The notes under the pieces: model-generated | What the model saw: the letters and a program-made list of their open reading frames with translations, nothing else | What the model was told of the DNA's origin: nothing | Databases searched by the model: none | NCBI GenBank assembly: GCA_028292265.1 | Contig: JAQGMR010000006.1 | Coordinates: 1 to 64,000, forward strand | Source of the DNA: Herminiimonas sp. | Lineage (GTDB): Bacteria > Pseudomonadota > Gammaproteobacteria > Burkholderiales > Burkholderiaceae_D | Direction of reading: 5' to 3' | Length of the DNA stretch: 64,000 bases | Translations under genes and position numbers: made by a program | Shown here: positions 9,076 through 21,128 of the stretch, piece after piece | Numbering within the stretch: position 1 is the first letter of the stretch | How the letters are laid out: each line of letters starts with the position of its first letter

Positions 9076-10278
9076 ATGTACGGGTCTAAAAATGGCGCAG
9101 ACACACTGTTCCTTTTGCTGGGCGCCATAATGATTCTGGCCATGCACGCCGGTTTCGCTTTTCTGGAACTGGGAACCGTAAGGAAGAAGAATCAGGTTAA
9201 TGCGCTCGTAAAAATTCTAGTCGATTTCGCTGTATCGACCATTGCGTATTTCTTCGTCGGATACAGCGTCGCCTACGGTACCCAGTTCTTTGCAAGCGCC
9301 GACGTCCTTTCGGAAAAAAATGGATTCGAGCTGGTCAAGTTCTTCTTCCTGTTGACCTTTGCCGCTGCCATTCCGGCAATCGTTTCGGGCGGCATTGCCG
9401 AGCGGGCCCGGTTCTATCCTCAGCTTGCTGCCACAGCTTTGCTGGTCGGTCTGGTCTACCCCTTCTTCGAAGGCATCGCCTGGAACCATCGTTTCGGAAT
9501 GCAGGACTGGCTGGCCCATGCCTTCGGCGCAGAGTTTCACGATTTCGCTGGCTCGGTCGTCGTCCACGCGGTCGGGGGGTGGATTGCCCTGCCCGCCGTA
9601 TTGCTGCTCGGCGCGCGCCGTGGTCGATATTCGCGAGACGGCGCGGTTTCGGCGCATCCCCCTTCAAGCATTCCGTTTCTTGCACTGGGCGCATGGATTT
9701 TGACGATCGGATGGTTCGGCTTCAACGTAATGAGTGCGCAAACGCTGGACAAGATGAACGGCCTCGTTGCAATCAATTCTCTAATGGCCATGGTCGGCGG
9801 CACCCTGGTTGCCGTGGTGGTGGGGAAGAACGACCCCGGCTTCATTTATAACGGTCCGCTCGCCGGACTCGTCGCAGTGTGTGCCGGATCAGACCTCATG
9901 CATCCGCTCGGCGCACTCGTAACCGGCGGGATTGCAGGCGGGCTATTTGTATCAATGTTCACGCTCACGCAGAACCGATGGAAAATTGACGACGTGCTGG
10001 GCGTATGGCCGCTACACGGGCTGTGCGGTACGTGGGGCGGCATCGCCGCAGGCATCTTCGGGCTGAAGTCCCTGGGTGGTATTGGCGGCGTTTCCCTTGC
10101 CTCGCAATTCGTCGGAACACTGACCGGTATTGCAATCGCAGGCATCGGTGGGTTTGTGGTTTATGGACTGCTCAAGAAAATTGTCGGCTTGCGACTGGAC
10201 CCCGAGCAGGAATATGACGGTGCCGATCTGTCAATTCACAACATTACGGCAACGCCCGAGCGCGAATCGAACTGGTAA
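9076..10278 (+). CDS. amt: Ammonium transporter (Amt family)
   Basis: A 400-residue inner-membrane channel for ammonium, with about 11 hydrophobic segments. The two pore histidines are visible in FAGSVVVHAVGGW and WPLHGLCGTWGG. Other family motifs are FAFLELGTVRKKNQVN near the N-terminus, AAAIPAIVSGGIAERARF, and AWILTIGWFGFNVMSA. There is no cleaved signal peptide, unlike E. coli AmtB, and no glnK neighbour, which often precedes amt. The ribosome binding site GGGGAGA is strong. The sigma-54 promoter upstream suggests NtrC-dependent expression. It is convergent with the NUDIX gene, with a short hairpin between them. Confidence 0.95.
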   Translation: MYGSKNGADTLFLLLGAIMILAMHAGFAFLELGTVRKKNQVNALVKILVDFAVSTIAYFFVGYSVAYGTQFFASADVLSEKNGFELVKFFFLLTFAAAIPAIVSGGIAERARFYPQLAATALLVGLVYPFFEGIAWNHRFGMQDWLAHAFGAEFHDFAGSVVVHAVGGWIALPAVLLLGARRGRYSRDGAVSAHPPSSIPFLALGAWILTIGWFGFNVMSAQTLDKMNGLVAINSLMAMVGGTLVAVVVGKNDPGFIYNGPLAGLVAVCAGSDLMHPLGALVTGGIAGGLFVSMFTLTQNRWKIDDVLGVWPLHGLCGTWGGIAAGIFGLKSLGGIGGVSLASQFVGTLTGIAIAGIGGFVVYGLLKKIVGLRLDPEQEYDGADLSIHNITATPERESNW

Positions 10279-10301
10279 GCCGGCGCTGCGCGCTGCCGGC
10301 T
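10278..10301. terminator. Hairpin between convergent amt and NUDIX genes
   Basis: AGCCGGC / GCCGGCT arms (10278-10284 and 10295-10301) form a 7-bp GC stem over a 10-base loop that overlaps both gene ends. There is no T-run, so it is at best a weak or Rho-assisted terminator. Confidence 0.4.
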
Positions 10302-10882
10302 CATTCCGGGTTTGTCACGCGCATTGACTTGCGAATGTCCTGGACATGGAATCCGAAGTCCCCTCCGCTGCGGCGGATGCGGTCCAGGTCGGCGAAAAGA
10401 AAGCGCAGCGTGTGGGCAACCGTTGGGAAAGCGATTTCTGCCCACGGAATTTCGGCTTCGGAAAACATTTTCACTTCCAGGCTTTCGATTCCCGCCTTGT
10501 AGTCAAGGTTGAGCAATGTGGCGCGGTAGAACAAATGCACCTGGTGCACGTGTGGCACATTGAGCAGGCTGAAGAGAGGGTGCAGTTCGATGCTGGCGCC
10601 AGCTTCTTCTTCCGTTTCGCGAACGGCTGCTTCGGCAGTCGTCTCGTCATTCTCCATAAACCCGGCGGGCAGGGTCCAAAATCCGTGACGCGGTTCAATC
10701 GCCCGCCGGCACAGCAACACCTTCGTTTGTTCACCCTCGTTCCAGAGCGGGATTGATCCGATTACCATCTTCGGATTCTGATAGTGGATTGTTCCGCATT
10801 CGTCGCATACGTAACGATGCCTATTGTCATCAGGCGGAATTCGCAATGAGACAGGAGCGGCGCAGGCTGGACAATATTTCAT
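10301..10882 (-). CDS. NUDIX hydrolase with N-terminal zinc ribbon
   Basis: A 193-residue protein from the ATG at 10882; a TTG 12 bases upstream is less likely. The N-terminus has a four-Cys zinc ribbon (KYCPACAAP ... YVCDECG). The NUDIX box then follows the G-x5-E-x7-RExxEExG pattern (GFMENDE ... RETEEEAGA). This layout resembles the ADP-ribose/NADH pyrophosphatase-like NUDIX group (NudC or YjaD class), but the protein is short and lacks the NudC SQPWPFPxS motif, so its substrate is open. It hydrolyses a nucleoside diphosphate linked to some moiety, in the cytoplasm. It stands alone on its strand. Confidence 0.85.
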   Translation of the reverse strand: MKYCPACAAPVSLRIPPDDNRHRYVCDECGTIHYQNPKMVIGSIPLWNEGEQTKVLLCRRAIEPRHGFWTLPAGFMENDETTAEAAVRETEEEAGASIELHPLFSLLNVPHVHQVHLFYRATLLNLDYKAGIESLEVKMFSEAEIPWAEIAFPTVAHTLRFLFADLDRIRRSGGDFGFHVQDIRKSMRVTNPE

Positions 10883-10992
10883 AAGGCAGTACAAGGATGA
10901 AGGGTGAGTTGAATGCCCATGTATATACCCATCTATCAGGCAAAGTCAGGGGCTTGCAAGTGTAGCATTCACGGAAATTTGAGCGACGCAGT

Positions 10993-11021
10993 TTGCAATG
11001 CCGATTGATACCATGTATAGT
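10993..11021 (+). promoter_or_regulatory. Sigma-70 promoter of the initiator tRNA
   Basis: TTGCAA (10993-10998), a 17-base spacer, then TATAGT (11016-11021). It lies 13 bases before the mature tRNA 5' end, a compact stable-RNA promoter. Confidence 0.8.
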
Positions 11022-11034
11022 TCATTTCTTCAGA

Positions 11035-11111
<77 letters not shown>

Positions 11112-11323
11112 AGTCACATATTTCCCGCCCGTATAAAAAATCCCTCCAAACAGGGCGCGGAACGCAGCATCAACGCAGCACCAATAGTTTAATTAGTTCT
11201 CTGGGCAGGCACATACAGTTGCGCCTCGCCCAAAAATCATCAATAGATCTTTGCGGTACAACCCGACACGTCGCATTAAAAGACAGCCATACCCGCAACT
11301 AAACGGTCGCACACGAATCGGAT

Positions 11324-12151
11324 ATGAATACAACTGAGGCGAAAAAGGTCCTCGAAACAGCATTGCTATGTGCGCATGAGCCGCTGTCCATCCACGAACT
11401 TAAAAAACTTTTCGCCGGTCACGGCGACGATGCAGGCGAAGTAGGCGCGGACACCATTCGCGGCATGCTCGAAGAGTTGCGGAACGACTGGGCCGAAAAG
11501 GGGATCGAGGTCGTAAGTCTCTCGACCGGATGGCGATTCCAAAGCCGTATTGAAATGAAGCAGTACCTGGATCGTCTGAATCCGGAGAAGCCCCCTAAAT
11601 ATTCCAGAGCAACGCTGGAAACGCTTGCCATTATCGCGTACCGGCAGCCCGTCACTCGTGGCGACATTGAGGAAATTCGAGGTGTAACGGTAAATTCGCA
11701 GACGATCAAGACGCTTGAAGATCGCGGTTGGATAGAGACGGTAGGGCACCGGGACGTTCCGGGGCGTCCGTCCTTGTTTGCAACCACGAGACAATTCCTT
11801 GACGACCTTGGCCTGACCTCTCTCCAGCAGTTGCCGCCTTTGCAAAAAGTGGCCGGCAGCGATACTGAAACAGGTGGGCTATCGGATATGTCCGAAATTA
11901 GATCTGCACTGAGCGCCGACGGCGACCAGTCAACAATCGAGTTCCTCGCTAATGCGCCGGCTGCAAAAGCCCTGGAGCCGGCACTATCGAATTCTGAAGT
12001 ACCGGCGAGCGAGTCGACATTGCCGGATCTTGAAATACAAGATGCGCCGTCCGCCATAGCGCAGGACGACCAGACTGCAGCAGCGGTGATTGAAGACGAC
12101 GCCGATGCACAACCCGAGCCCCAACCCTTAGCAAACGATGACCATGCCTGA
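11324..12151 (+). CDS. scpB: Chromosome segregation and condensation protein ScpB
   Basis: A 275-residue kleisin-associated winged-helix protein that works with ScpA and SMC in chromosome compaction. Family motifs: [21 protein letters not shown] at the N-terminus and the [20 protein letters not shown] ... [20 protein letters not shown] core. After residue ~190 the C-terminus is an acidic, low-complexity tail, common in betaproteobacterial ScpB. No scpA is seen in the window. It overlaps the rluB start by 14 bases, so the two are probably translationally coupled; the scpB-rluB pairing is widespread. Confidence 0.93.
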   Translation: MNTTEAKKVLETALLCAHEPLSIHELKKLFAGHGDDAGEVGADTIRGMLEELRNDWAEKGIEVVSLSTGWRFQSRIEMKQYLDRLNPEKPPKYSRATLETLAIIAYRQPVTRGDIEEIRGVTVNSQTIKTLEDRGWIETVGHRDVPGRPSLFATTRQFLDDLGLTSLQQLPPLQKVAGSDTETGGLSDMSEIRSALSADGDQSTIEFLANAPAAKALEPALSNSEVPASESTLPDLEIQDAPSAIAQDDQTAAAVIEDDADAQPEPQPLANDDHA

Positions 12152-13943
12152 TTCCAATGATGATTTGCTGCCGCCGGCTCCAAAGCCTGCTGCCTCCAAC
12201 GACGGCAATAACGGGAAAGGTGACGCCGGTATGAGCGCGCCGAATGCGGACGTGTCTTCGCCGTCCACAACCGAGGCGGGCGAAGGTCGCCCTCCAAAGC
12301 GCGGCGTCCGTGGTCCGCGCAGCCTGCGCCGTTCACGAAGCAACGCGCCACGGCAGGAGGTCGCTGCTGGGACTGAAAGCGCGGAGCCTGGAAACGAAGC
12401 AGCGGGCGAATCGCCTCCTGGCGGCGAGCCTGGTAACAGCGTCAGGCGTCCAGAACAACGGGCACCTAAAAACGGGAAGAATCGAGAAGGCAATCGCCGG
12501 CCGCCACAAAAGGCCGGGCAGCCTTCACGCGGACCTGCCCCAGCAAGAGGGAAGCAACCGGGCCGATCGCCTGAGGCCGAAGACGTGTTTTCGTTCGTTA
12601 CGTCTGAAGACTTCGACCGACTCGCTGGTGAAGACGACGCCTCGCGTGGCAAGCAGGGTCCTGCGAAGCCAGTTCGTCGGGATCTTACCGCCGAGGACGA
12701 TGCACCCAAACTGCACAAGGTATTGGCGGATGCCGGCCTTGGCTCCCGACGTGACATGGAAGAGTTGATCGTCGCTGGACGGGTTTCCGTCAACGGCGAG
12801 CCAGCGCATATCGGGCAGCGCATCCTTGCCGCCGATCAGGTTCGCATCAACGGCAAAGTGCTTACACGAAAAATTAGCAAGAAGCCACCACGCGTGCTCG
12901 TGTATCACAAGCCGGCCGGAGAAATCGTAAGTTCGAGCGATCCGGAAGGACGTCCGTCGGTTTTCGACCGGCTGCCGAACATGAAAGCAGCGAAATGGCT
13001 GGCGGTCGGACGGCTGGATTTCAACACAGAGGGTCTCCTGCTTTTTACGACTTCAGGAGATCTGGCCAATCGGCTCATGCACCCGCGATATGGCATTGAC
13101 CGTGAATATGCGGTGCGTACCCTGGGTGAACTTGAAGAAGGAATGCGCCAGAAGTTGCTTGCCGGCGTCGAACTGGATGACGGTCTTGCCCAATTTTCCA
13201 AGATCGCCGACGGCGGCGGAGAAGGCGTCAATCGCTGGTACCGCATTACGATTGGCGAAGGTCGCAATCGCGAAGTCCGGCGCATGTTCGAGGCGGTGGG
13301 TCTAACCGTTTCCCGTTTGATACGTACCCGCTATGGAAGCTTCATGCTCCCGCGTGGTCTCAAGCGTGGACGCTGGGAAGAGCTGGATGAAAATTCAGTA
13401 CGCGACTTGTTGAATCAGAGCGGCCTTGAAAAATTGGTCGGCCAGAAAGACGCTGGAAAGTCGCGCAAGGATTCAAACCGTCGTCCTGAAGTCAACGGTA
13501 ATGTGGCGAGCTATGTGGACTCCAGTCAACGCACACCGGGCCCTCGGGGCATTGGTCCGGGGGCTGGCGGAGGTCGCGGTCCAGGGGCTGGACAAGGTCA
13601 AGGCTATGGTCAGGGTCAAGGCGGACAGAGCCGGCCGGGACGCGGGCCGGGTGCGGGTCAGGGCTACAGTCAGGGACGTGGGCCGGGCGCTGGCCAAGGC
13701 TACGGCCAGGGACAAGGGGGCCAAGGGCAAGGCGGCCAGGGACAAGGCGGACAAGGCCGCGGTGGCCAAGGGTCGGGACAGGGTCGTCCAAGACAACCCG
13801 ATCCATTGCAGACTGCGCTTGGATTCCCCGGCATGGGGCAACCTCGACGCGGTCCTGCGCAGAATCGTAATACCGGGCCGGCGCGGTTTGGCGGAACACC
13901 GGGCAACACGGCCGGCATGCCACGGCGCAGGGCGCGCGGATAA
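12138..13943 (+). CDS. rluB: 23S rRNA pseudouridine(2605) synthase RluB with low-complexity extensions
   Basis: A 601-residue RsuA-family enzyme that isomerises a uridine in 23S rRNA. The S4 domain starts near residue 190 ([20 protein letters not shown] ... GRVSVNGEP). The catalytic Asp is in [14 protein letters not shown] (~res 293). Further family motifs are [14 protein letters not shown] and [15 protein letters not shown]. Two long disordered flanks are notable: a ~185-residue Pro/Arg/Gly/Glu-rich N-terminal extension, and a C-terminal tail (about 470-600) dominated by Gly-Gln and Gly-Arg runs. The core E. coli enzyme is about 290 residues. The start overlaps scpB; a second ATG lies two codons in. 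Confidence 0.92.
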   Translation: MTMPDSNDDLLPPAPKPAASNDGNNGKGDAGMSAPNADVSSPSTTEAGEGRPPKRGVRGPRSLRRSRSNAPRQEVAAGTESAEPGNEAAGESPPGGEPGNSVRRPEQRAPKNGKNREGNRRPPQKAGQPSRGPAPARGKQPGRSPEAEDVFSFVTSEDFDRLAGEDDASRGKQGPAKPVRRDLTAEDDAPKLHKVLADAGLGSRRDMEELIVAGRVSVNGEPAHIGQRILAADQVRINGKVLTRKISKKPPRVLVYHKPAGEIVSSSDPEGRPSVFDRLPNMKAAKWLAVGRLDFNTEGLLLFTTSGDLANRLMHPRYGIDREYAVRTLGELEEGMRQKLLAGVELDDGLAQFSKIADGGGEGVNRWYRITIGEGRNREVRRMFEAVGLTVSRLIRTRYGSFMLPRGLKRGRWEELDENSVRDLLNQSGLEKLVGQKDAGKSRKDSNRRPEVNGNVASYVDSSQRTPGPRGIGPGAGGGRGPGAGQGQGYGQGQGGQSRPGRGPGAGQGYSQGRGPGAGQGYGQGQGGQGQGGQGQGGQGRGGQGSGQGRPRQPDPLQTALGFPGMGQPRRGPAQNRNTGPARFGGTPGNTAGMPRRRARG

Positions 13944-14035
13944 GGTTTTGGAACTGGCGGGACGCGAGGACTGATATGAATGAACCGTCCGCCGTCCCGG
14001 CGCGTGCATGCACTCCGGCGCAGCAGGAGTTTTCA

Positions 14036-14064
14036 TTGCGATGCAGTCTGCGATCGCATATAAT
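14036..14064 (+). promoter_or_regulatory. Sigma-70 promoter of the rimP-nusA-infB operon
   Basis: TTGCGA (14036-14041), a 17-base spacer, and a perfect TATAAT (14059-14064). The predicted transcription start is near 14071, about 180 bases before the rimP start. Confidence 0.82.
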
Positions 14065-14116
14065 TACGCAGTTAACAAAAAAGCTGCTCCGCAAGATCGT
14101 CGCTGGAAGTAGCAGG

Positions 14117-14138
14117 CAGGTCCGCCGTAGGCGACCTG
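14117..14138 (+). promoter_or_regulatory. Bulged hairpin in the rimP leader
   Basis: CAGGTC-c-GCC / GGC-GACCTG with a GTA loop, a 9-bp stem with one bulged C, lying between the promoter and the terminator of the leader. It may compete with or assist the downstream terminator. Its role is inferred. Confidence 0.5.
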
Positions 14139-14155
14139 GGCAATAAAAATAGAAG

Positions 14156-14181
14156 ATGGGCACTTGCCCATTTTTTTTTTT
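14156..14181 (+). terminator. Intrinsic terminator/attenuator in the rimP leader
   Basis: ATGGGC-ACTT-GCCCAT is a perfect 6-bp stem with a 4-nt loop (an A:T pair can extend it), followed by eleven T. It lies ~70 bases upstream of the rimP start and ~90 bases downstream of the predicted transcription start. It therefore terminates the leader transcript as well as any rluB read-through. Premature terminators before rimP have been proposed in other proteobacteria. Confidence 0.85.
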
Positions 14182-14252
14182 GTTAAGCCGTTTTGAGATG
14201 GTGCAGGCCGGACAAATGTTGTGGCCTGGAACAGGAAAGGTCGGGAAGCGCT

Positions 14253-14756
14253 TTGCGTCTGCAGGAATTAATAGCGAAAACGGTTACGGGCATGGGCTAC
14301 GACCTGGTCGATCTCGAACAGGCGGGGCGCGGCCTTGTGCGCGTATACATCGATTTCCCGTATGACGAAGCATCGCCGCCAGAAGAAGGCGGCGACAAGG
14401 CGATAACGGTTGAAGATTGCGAGAAGGTCACGCACCAACTGCTGCACGTCCTGACGGTTGAGAACGCGGTTTATGAGCGGCTCGAAGTTTCCTCTCCTGG
14501 CCTTGATCGTCCGCTGAAGACGCTTACCGATTACCAGCGTTTTGCGGGTCATGAAGCAACCGTCAAGTTGCGCATGCCGATGGCGAATGCGGCAAATCGA
14601 AAATCTTTCGAGGGGATATTGCATGCCCCTGATGGCGATAATCTGAAATTGGAATTTGAAGGCAAGGAAGGGCCGGCGATGCTGGAATTTACGCTCGCCG
14701 ATGTGGATAAGGCACGTCTAGTGCCAAAAGTGGATTTTAGGAGCCGCAAAGCATGA
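14253..14756 (+). CDS. rimP: Ribosome maturation factor RimP
   Basis: A 167-residue 30S assembly factor. I use the TTG start at 14253 because the product then begins (M)[21 protein letters not shown], as in the family, and GGGAAG lies ~6 bases upstream. An ATG 60 bases earlier would add 20 non-conserved residues. Typical motifs: [38 protein letters not shown] and [12 protein letters not shown]. Its stop overlaps the nusA start (ATGA). Confidence 0.92.
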   Translation: MRLQELIAKTVTGMGYDLVDLEQAGRGLVRVYIDFPYDEASPPEEGGDKAITVEDCEKVTHQLLHVLTVENAVYERLEVSSPGLDRPLKTLTDYQRFAGHEATVKLRMPMANAANRKSFEGILHAPDGDNLKLEFEGKEGPAMLEFTLADVDKARLVPKVDFRSRKA

Positions 14757-16315
14757 GTCGCGAAGTTTTGTTGTTGGTCGATGCGCTGGCGCGCGAAAAA
14801 AATGTGGACAAGGACGTCGTGTTCGGCGCGCTCGAGCACGCACTTGCCCAGGCGACCAAAAAGCGCTACGACGGCGAGGTTGACATTCGCGTTGCGATTG
14901 ATCGTGAGACGGGCGAATTCGAATCCTTCCGCCGCTGGCATGTCGTGCCAGACGAAGCGGGTCTGCAACTGCCTGACCAGGAAATCCTCCACTTCGAAGC
15001 GAAAGAGCAAATCGACGACATCGATGTGGACGATCACATCGAGGAACCGATCGAGTCCGTTGACTTTGGTCGCCGCTTCGCTCAAGACACCAAACAAGTA
15101 GTTTTGCAAAGAATTCGCGATGCCGAGCGCGAACAGATCCTGTCCGATTTTCTGGAACGGGGCGACGCACTGGTAACCGGCACCATCAAGCGCATGGAAC
15201 GTGGCGACGCGATTGTCGAGTCCGGAAAGATCGAGGCCCGACTGCCGCGCGACCAGATGATCCCGAAAGAAAATCTCCGGATCGGCGATCGTGTCCGTGC
15301 CTATATACAGCGAATCGAGCGCAATGCCCGTGGGCCGCAGGTGATCCTGTCGCGCACCGCGCCAGAATTCATCATGAAGCTGTTTGAACTCGAAGTGCCT
15401 GAGATCGAGCAAGGCCTGCTTCAAATCAAATCCGCGGCACGTGATCCTGGCGTTCGCGCCAAGATCGCCGTCTTCACAACGGACAAGCGGATCGACCCGA
15501 TCGGCACCTGCGTCGGCATGCGCGGTTCGCGAGTGCAAGCCGTTACTGGCGAACTCGGCGGTGAGCGCGTTGACATCGTTCTGTGGTCCGAAGATCCGGC
15601 TCAGTTTGTGATCGGCGCGCTGGCACCGGCGAACGTCTCTTCCATCATGGTTGACGAAGAAAAGCATGCGATGGACGTCGTCGTCGACGAAGAAAATCTC
15701 GCAATCGCTATCGGTCGTGGCGGCCAGAACGTTCGACTTGCCGCTGATCTCACGAAGTGGCAAATTAATATCATGACGGCGGAGGAGTCGGCCGACAAGA
15801 GCGCCAGTGAAACCGCGCTGGTACGCTCGCTGTTCATGGAGAAGCTGGACGTGGACCAGGAGGTTGCCGATATTCTTGCCGCCGAAGGATTCTCAAGTCT
15901 CGAAGAGATCGCTTATGTGCCGATCAACGAGATGCTTGAAATCGAATCCTTCGACGAAGACACGGTCAGTGAACTTCGAAACCGCGCTCGCGATGCACTG
16001 GTGACAGAAGCGATTGCCTCCGAGGAAGGTCTCGAAGGCATGGACGATGCACTGGCTAACATGGAAGGCATTGACCGCCTCACTGCCGGCAAGCTTGGCA
16101 TGGCCGGAATCAAGACGCTGGAAGCCTTCGCGGGTCTGGCATACGACGAGTTCAGCGCAATACTGGCCTTGCCGCCCGAACGCGCACGGCAACTGATTGA
16201 AAATGAATTTGAAGATGTGAGCGACGAGGAAATGAAATTGATCGACGCCAGATACGACGATCGTGCCAAGGCCCTGCAGGCGAAAGTCTGGGAACTGACG
16301 GCGGCGAAGCAGTAA
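14753..16315 (+). CDS. nusA: Transcription termination/antitermination factor NusA
   Basis: A 520-residue RNA polymerase-binding factor that controls pausing, termination and antitermination. Domains: N-terminal RNAP-binding part (1-~130, [21 protein letters not shown]), S1 domain (~135-200), and two KH domains (~230-345, including [19 protein letters not shown] and [13 protein letters not shown]). Two helix-hairpin-helix-like acidic repeats follow (~360-500), as in E. coli. The start overlaps rimP by four bases. Confidence 0.97.
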   Translation: MSREVLLLVDALAREKNVDKDVVFGALEHALAQATKKRYDGEVDIRVAIDRETGEFESFRRWHVVPDEAGLQLPDQEILHFEAKEQIDDIDVDDHIEEPIESVDFGRRFAQDTKQVVLQRIRDAEREQILSDFLERGDALVTGTIKRMERGDAIVESGKIEARLPRDQMIPKENLRIGDRVRAYIQRIERNARGPQVILSRTAPEFIMKLFELEVPEIEQGLLQIKSAARDPGVRAKIAVFTTDKRIDPIGTCVGMRGSRVQAVTGELGGERVDIVLWSEDPAQFVIGALAPANVSSIMVDEEKHAMDVVVDEENLAIAIGRGGQNVRLAADLTKWQINIMTAEESADKSASETALVRSLFMEKLDVDQEVADILAAEGFSSLEEIAYVPINEMLEIESFDEDTVSELRNRARDALVTEAIASEEGLEGMDDALANMEGIDRLTAGKLGMAGIKTLEAFAGLAYDEFSAILALPPERARQLIENEFEDVSDEEMKLIDARYDDRAKALQAKVWELTAAKQ

Positions 16316-16360
16316 GACCCGACCGGAATGTTCATCGCGTCACATAGAAAAGAGGATTGA

Positions 16361-19165
<2,805 letters not shown>

Positions 19166-19171
19166 GTCCAG

Positions 19172-19200
19172 ACCGGCGTACGGGTATTCCGTATGCCGGT
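19172..19200 (+). terminator. Hairpin 6 bases after infB
   Basis: ACCGGC-g-TACGG and CCGTA-t-GCCGGT form a 12-bp stem (one G-T wobble) with a GTATT loop. It has no T-run, so it may be an mRNA end stabiliser or processing site instead of a terminator. Confidence 0.5.
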
Positions 19201-19236
19201 TCGGCTCACTGCAAGGGCGGTGCATGCAAGATTCCC

Positions 19237-19272
19237 AGGCCGCCGGCGCGATGCTGTCGGCCTTTTTTTTTG
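19237..19272 (+). terminator. Rho-independent terminator between infB and rbfA
   Basis: AGGCCG / CGGCCT 6-bp stem with a 15-base loop, followed by a ten-T run. It separates rimP-nusA-infB from rbfA-truB. Confidence 0.65.
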
Positions 19273-19536
19273 AGTATCCGTGTGTCGGAGAGCTTTGTTT
19301 TTTGCAGTGATTTGAAAATCGCAAGTGACCGCAAAGGCTTCAACGTGGTCGCTACTATGGTCACTGCCAAGGGCACAGTCAGGGCAGGACCAAACTCACG
19401 ACCAGGCTTGGGTAATCAAGATCACAACCGGGCTGTGGTGGGGCTACCACCTGACCGCAGCTGCGCCACCAATCGACTCCGACGTAATTTCCCTTTTTTA
19501 TTGCACGCGCCTCTGCGCGATAACTCCCAAAACATC

Positions 19537-19995
19537 ATGGCAAAGCACAGCAAATCCATACCGGGACGCGGTTTGCGCGTCGCCGACCAGATCCAGCGCG
19601 ACCTGGCCGAATTGATCTCTATGGAACTGAAGGACCCGCGCGTCGGCATGGTTACCCTCACTGAAGTGCAGGTGACCCCCGATTACGCTCACGCCAAAAT
19701 CTACTTTACGACGCTGGCCGAAGATGCTGAATCGATCAAGAAAACGGTCGAAGGCCTCTCCAAGGCGTCGGGATTTTTGCGACAGCAATTGGGCCGTCGG
19801 CTGAGTATCCATACTCTGCCGGAATTGCACTTCATTCACGATACCTCAACCATTCGCGGCATTGCACTGTCGCGCCTGATCGACGAAGCGAACGCGACGC
19901 GCGCCCTGGACGATGACACTGATGCCGCGCATGCGCCTGACGATGGCGGCAAAAGCCCCGCCCGTGCAGTGGACGACGACGCCGCGGAGAAATGA
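19537..19995 (+). CDS. rbfA: Ribosome-binding factor A
   Basis: A 152-residue 30S maturation and cold-adaptation factor. The start at 19537 gives the family N-terminus, [21 protein letters not shown]. An in-frame opening extends far upstream, but it crosses the terminator and the 3' end of infB and is not coding. KH-like core motifs: [32 protein letters not shown] [10 protein letters not shown], and SRLIDEA. An acidic Asp/Ala-rich tail ends the protein. No clear ribosome binding site is seen. The stop overlaps truB. Confidence 0.93.
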   Translation: MAKHSKSIPGRGLRVADQIQRDLAELISMELKDPRVGMVTLTEVQVTPDYAHAKIYFTTLAEDAESIKKTVEGLSKASGFLRQQLGRRLSIHTLPELHFIHDTSTIRGIALSRLIDEANATRALDDDTDAAHAPDDGGKSPARAVDDDAAEK

Positions 19996-20933
19996 AGAAG
20001 GCGCGCCTGGCGCTCGACGGCGTTCTGCTGCTCGACAAGTCACCAGGGCACTCCAGCAACGACGCGCTGATTAGCGCAAAGCGCCTGCTCAATGCGAGCA
20101 AGGCGGGGCACACTGGCACGCTCGATCCGTTCGCCACCGGACTGCTTCCACTGTGTTTCGGCGAGGCCACCAAGTTTGCGCAAGACCTGCTCGATGCCGA
20201 CAAGGCCTACGACACCGTCGTGCACCTCGGTGTGCGAACCGAGACGGGCGACACCGAAGGCGCAGTTGTCACAGAAACGATGGCTGAGCTGAGCAGGGAA
20301 GACATTCTTCGGGTCTTGCCACGGTTCCGCGGCGACATCGAGCAAATTCCTCCCATGTATTCCGCATTGAAGCGCGACGGCAAGCCTCTGTACGAATACG
20401 CACGGGCCGGCATAACGCTGGAGCGCGAACCGAGACCCGTGACGATTCACACTTTATTGCTAACGGATTTCCGCCCGCCTTTCCTGCATTTGTCGGTTCG
20501 ATGCAGCAAGGGAACCTATATCCGGGTGCTCGGCCAGGACATCGGTGAGGCGCTCGGATGCGGCGCGCACCTCAATGCGTTGCGGCGAACCGGTGTGGGT
20601 TCATTGCAACTGGCGGACGCCCACACTCTGGAAAGTTTTGGCGCACTGTCGGAGCCTGAGCGAATCGCAGCCCTGGCGCCAGTCGATGCGCTGCTGCAAT
20701 CGTTCCCGACGGTTCACTTACCCCTGCTACTGGCGCGCCGCTTCCTGCAAGGGCAAAAGCTGTCGCTCGGCAAGGAGCAAATAGCGTGTCCCGGGCAAGA
20801 GGGCAGGGTCCGTGTCTATGGCGAAGAGGAGACCGACGCGCGTGCCGGCGTACGGCTTCTAGGTACCGGCCGTATCCTCCCGTTCGGGGTGTTGGCGCCG
20901 GAGCGTTTGATTGCTGCTCCGCGGAGCACTTGA
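19992..20933 (+). CDS. truB: tRNA pseudouridine(55) synthase TruB
   Basis: A 313-residue enzyme that makes pseudouridine 55 in the T-loop of tRNA. The catalytic Asp is in [17 protein letters not shown]. Other motifs: [49 protein letters not shown], and [15 protein letters not shown]. The start codon overlaps the rbfA stop (ATGA), so the two are coupled. Confidence 0.96.
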   Translation: MKKARLALDGVLLLDKSPGHSSNDALISAKRLLNASKAGHTGTLDPFATGLLPLCFGEATKFAQDLLDADKAYDTVVHLGVRTETGDTEGAVVTETMAELSREDILRVLPRFRGDIEQIPPMYSALKRDGKPLYEYARAGITLEREPRPVTIHTLLLTDFRPPFLHLSVRCSKGTYIRVLGQDIGEALGCGAHLNALRRTGVGSLQLADAHTLESFGALSEPERIAALAPVDALLQSFPTVHLPLLLARRFLQGQKLSLGKEQIACPGQEGRVRVYGEEETDARAGVRLLGTGRILPFGVLAPERLIAAPRST

Positions 20934-21037
20934 TCTCCAGTGGCGTAAGAGCGGCCGACGAAAGGTGCCACGGTAGCCTCTACGGCAACTCGTTGAATAA
21001 AAGGGATTTTCTTCCCGAGTTCGCCGACCCGCCATGC

Positions 21038-21043
21038 TATAAT
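21038..21043 (+). promoter_or_regulatory. -10 box upstream of typA
   Basis: A perfect TATAAT lies 86 bases before the typA start. No good -35 box is visible at 16-18 bases upstream, so the promoter call is tentative. Confidence 0.5.
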
Positions 21044-21128
21044 CGTCGGTTTTCCGCTTGGCGCTAGCCTCATGTTCGGCAGCTCCCAGCCCCGCCGCCA
21101 CGCGGCGCTCACTCGGGTCGTAATCATC

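Larger units (their letters stand above)
13944..14252 (+). other. Leader region between rluB and rimP
   Basis: 309 bases with no gene. It contains a good sigma-70 promoter, a bulged hairpin and an intrinsic terminator, all before the rimP start (listed separately). Together they look like an attenuated 5' leader of the rimP-nusA-infB operon. Confidence 0.7.

Noticed and set aside
14549..15763. 404-codon open frame antisense to nusA
   Set aside because: Shadow of nusA; no conserved motifs.
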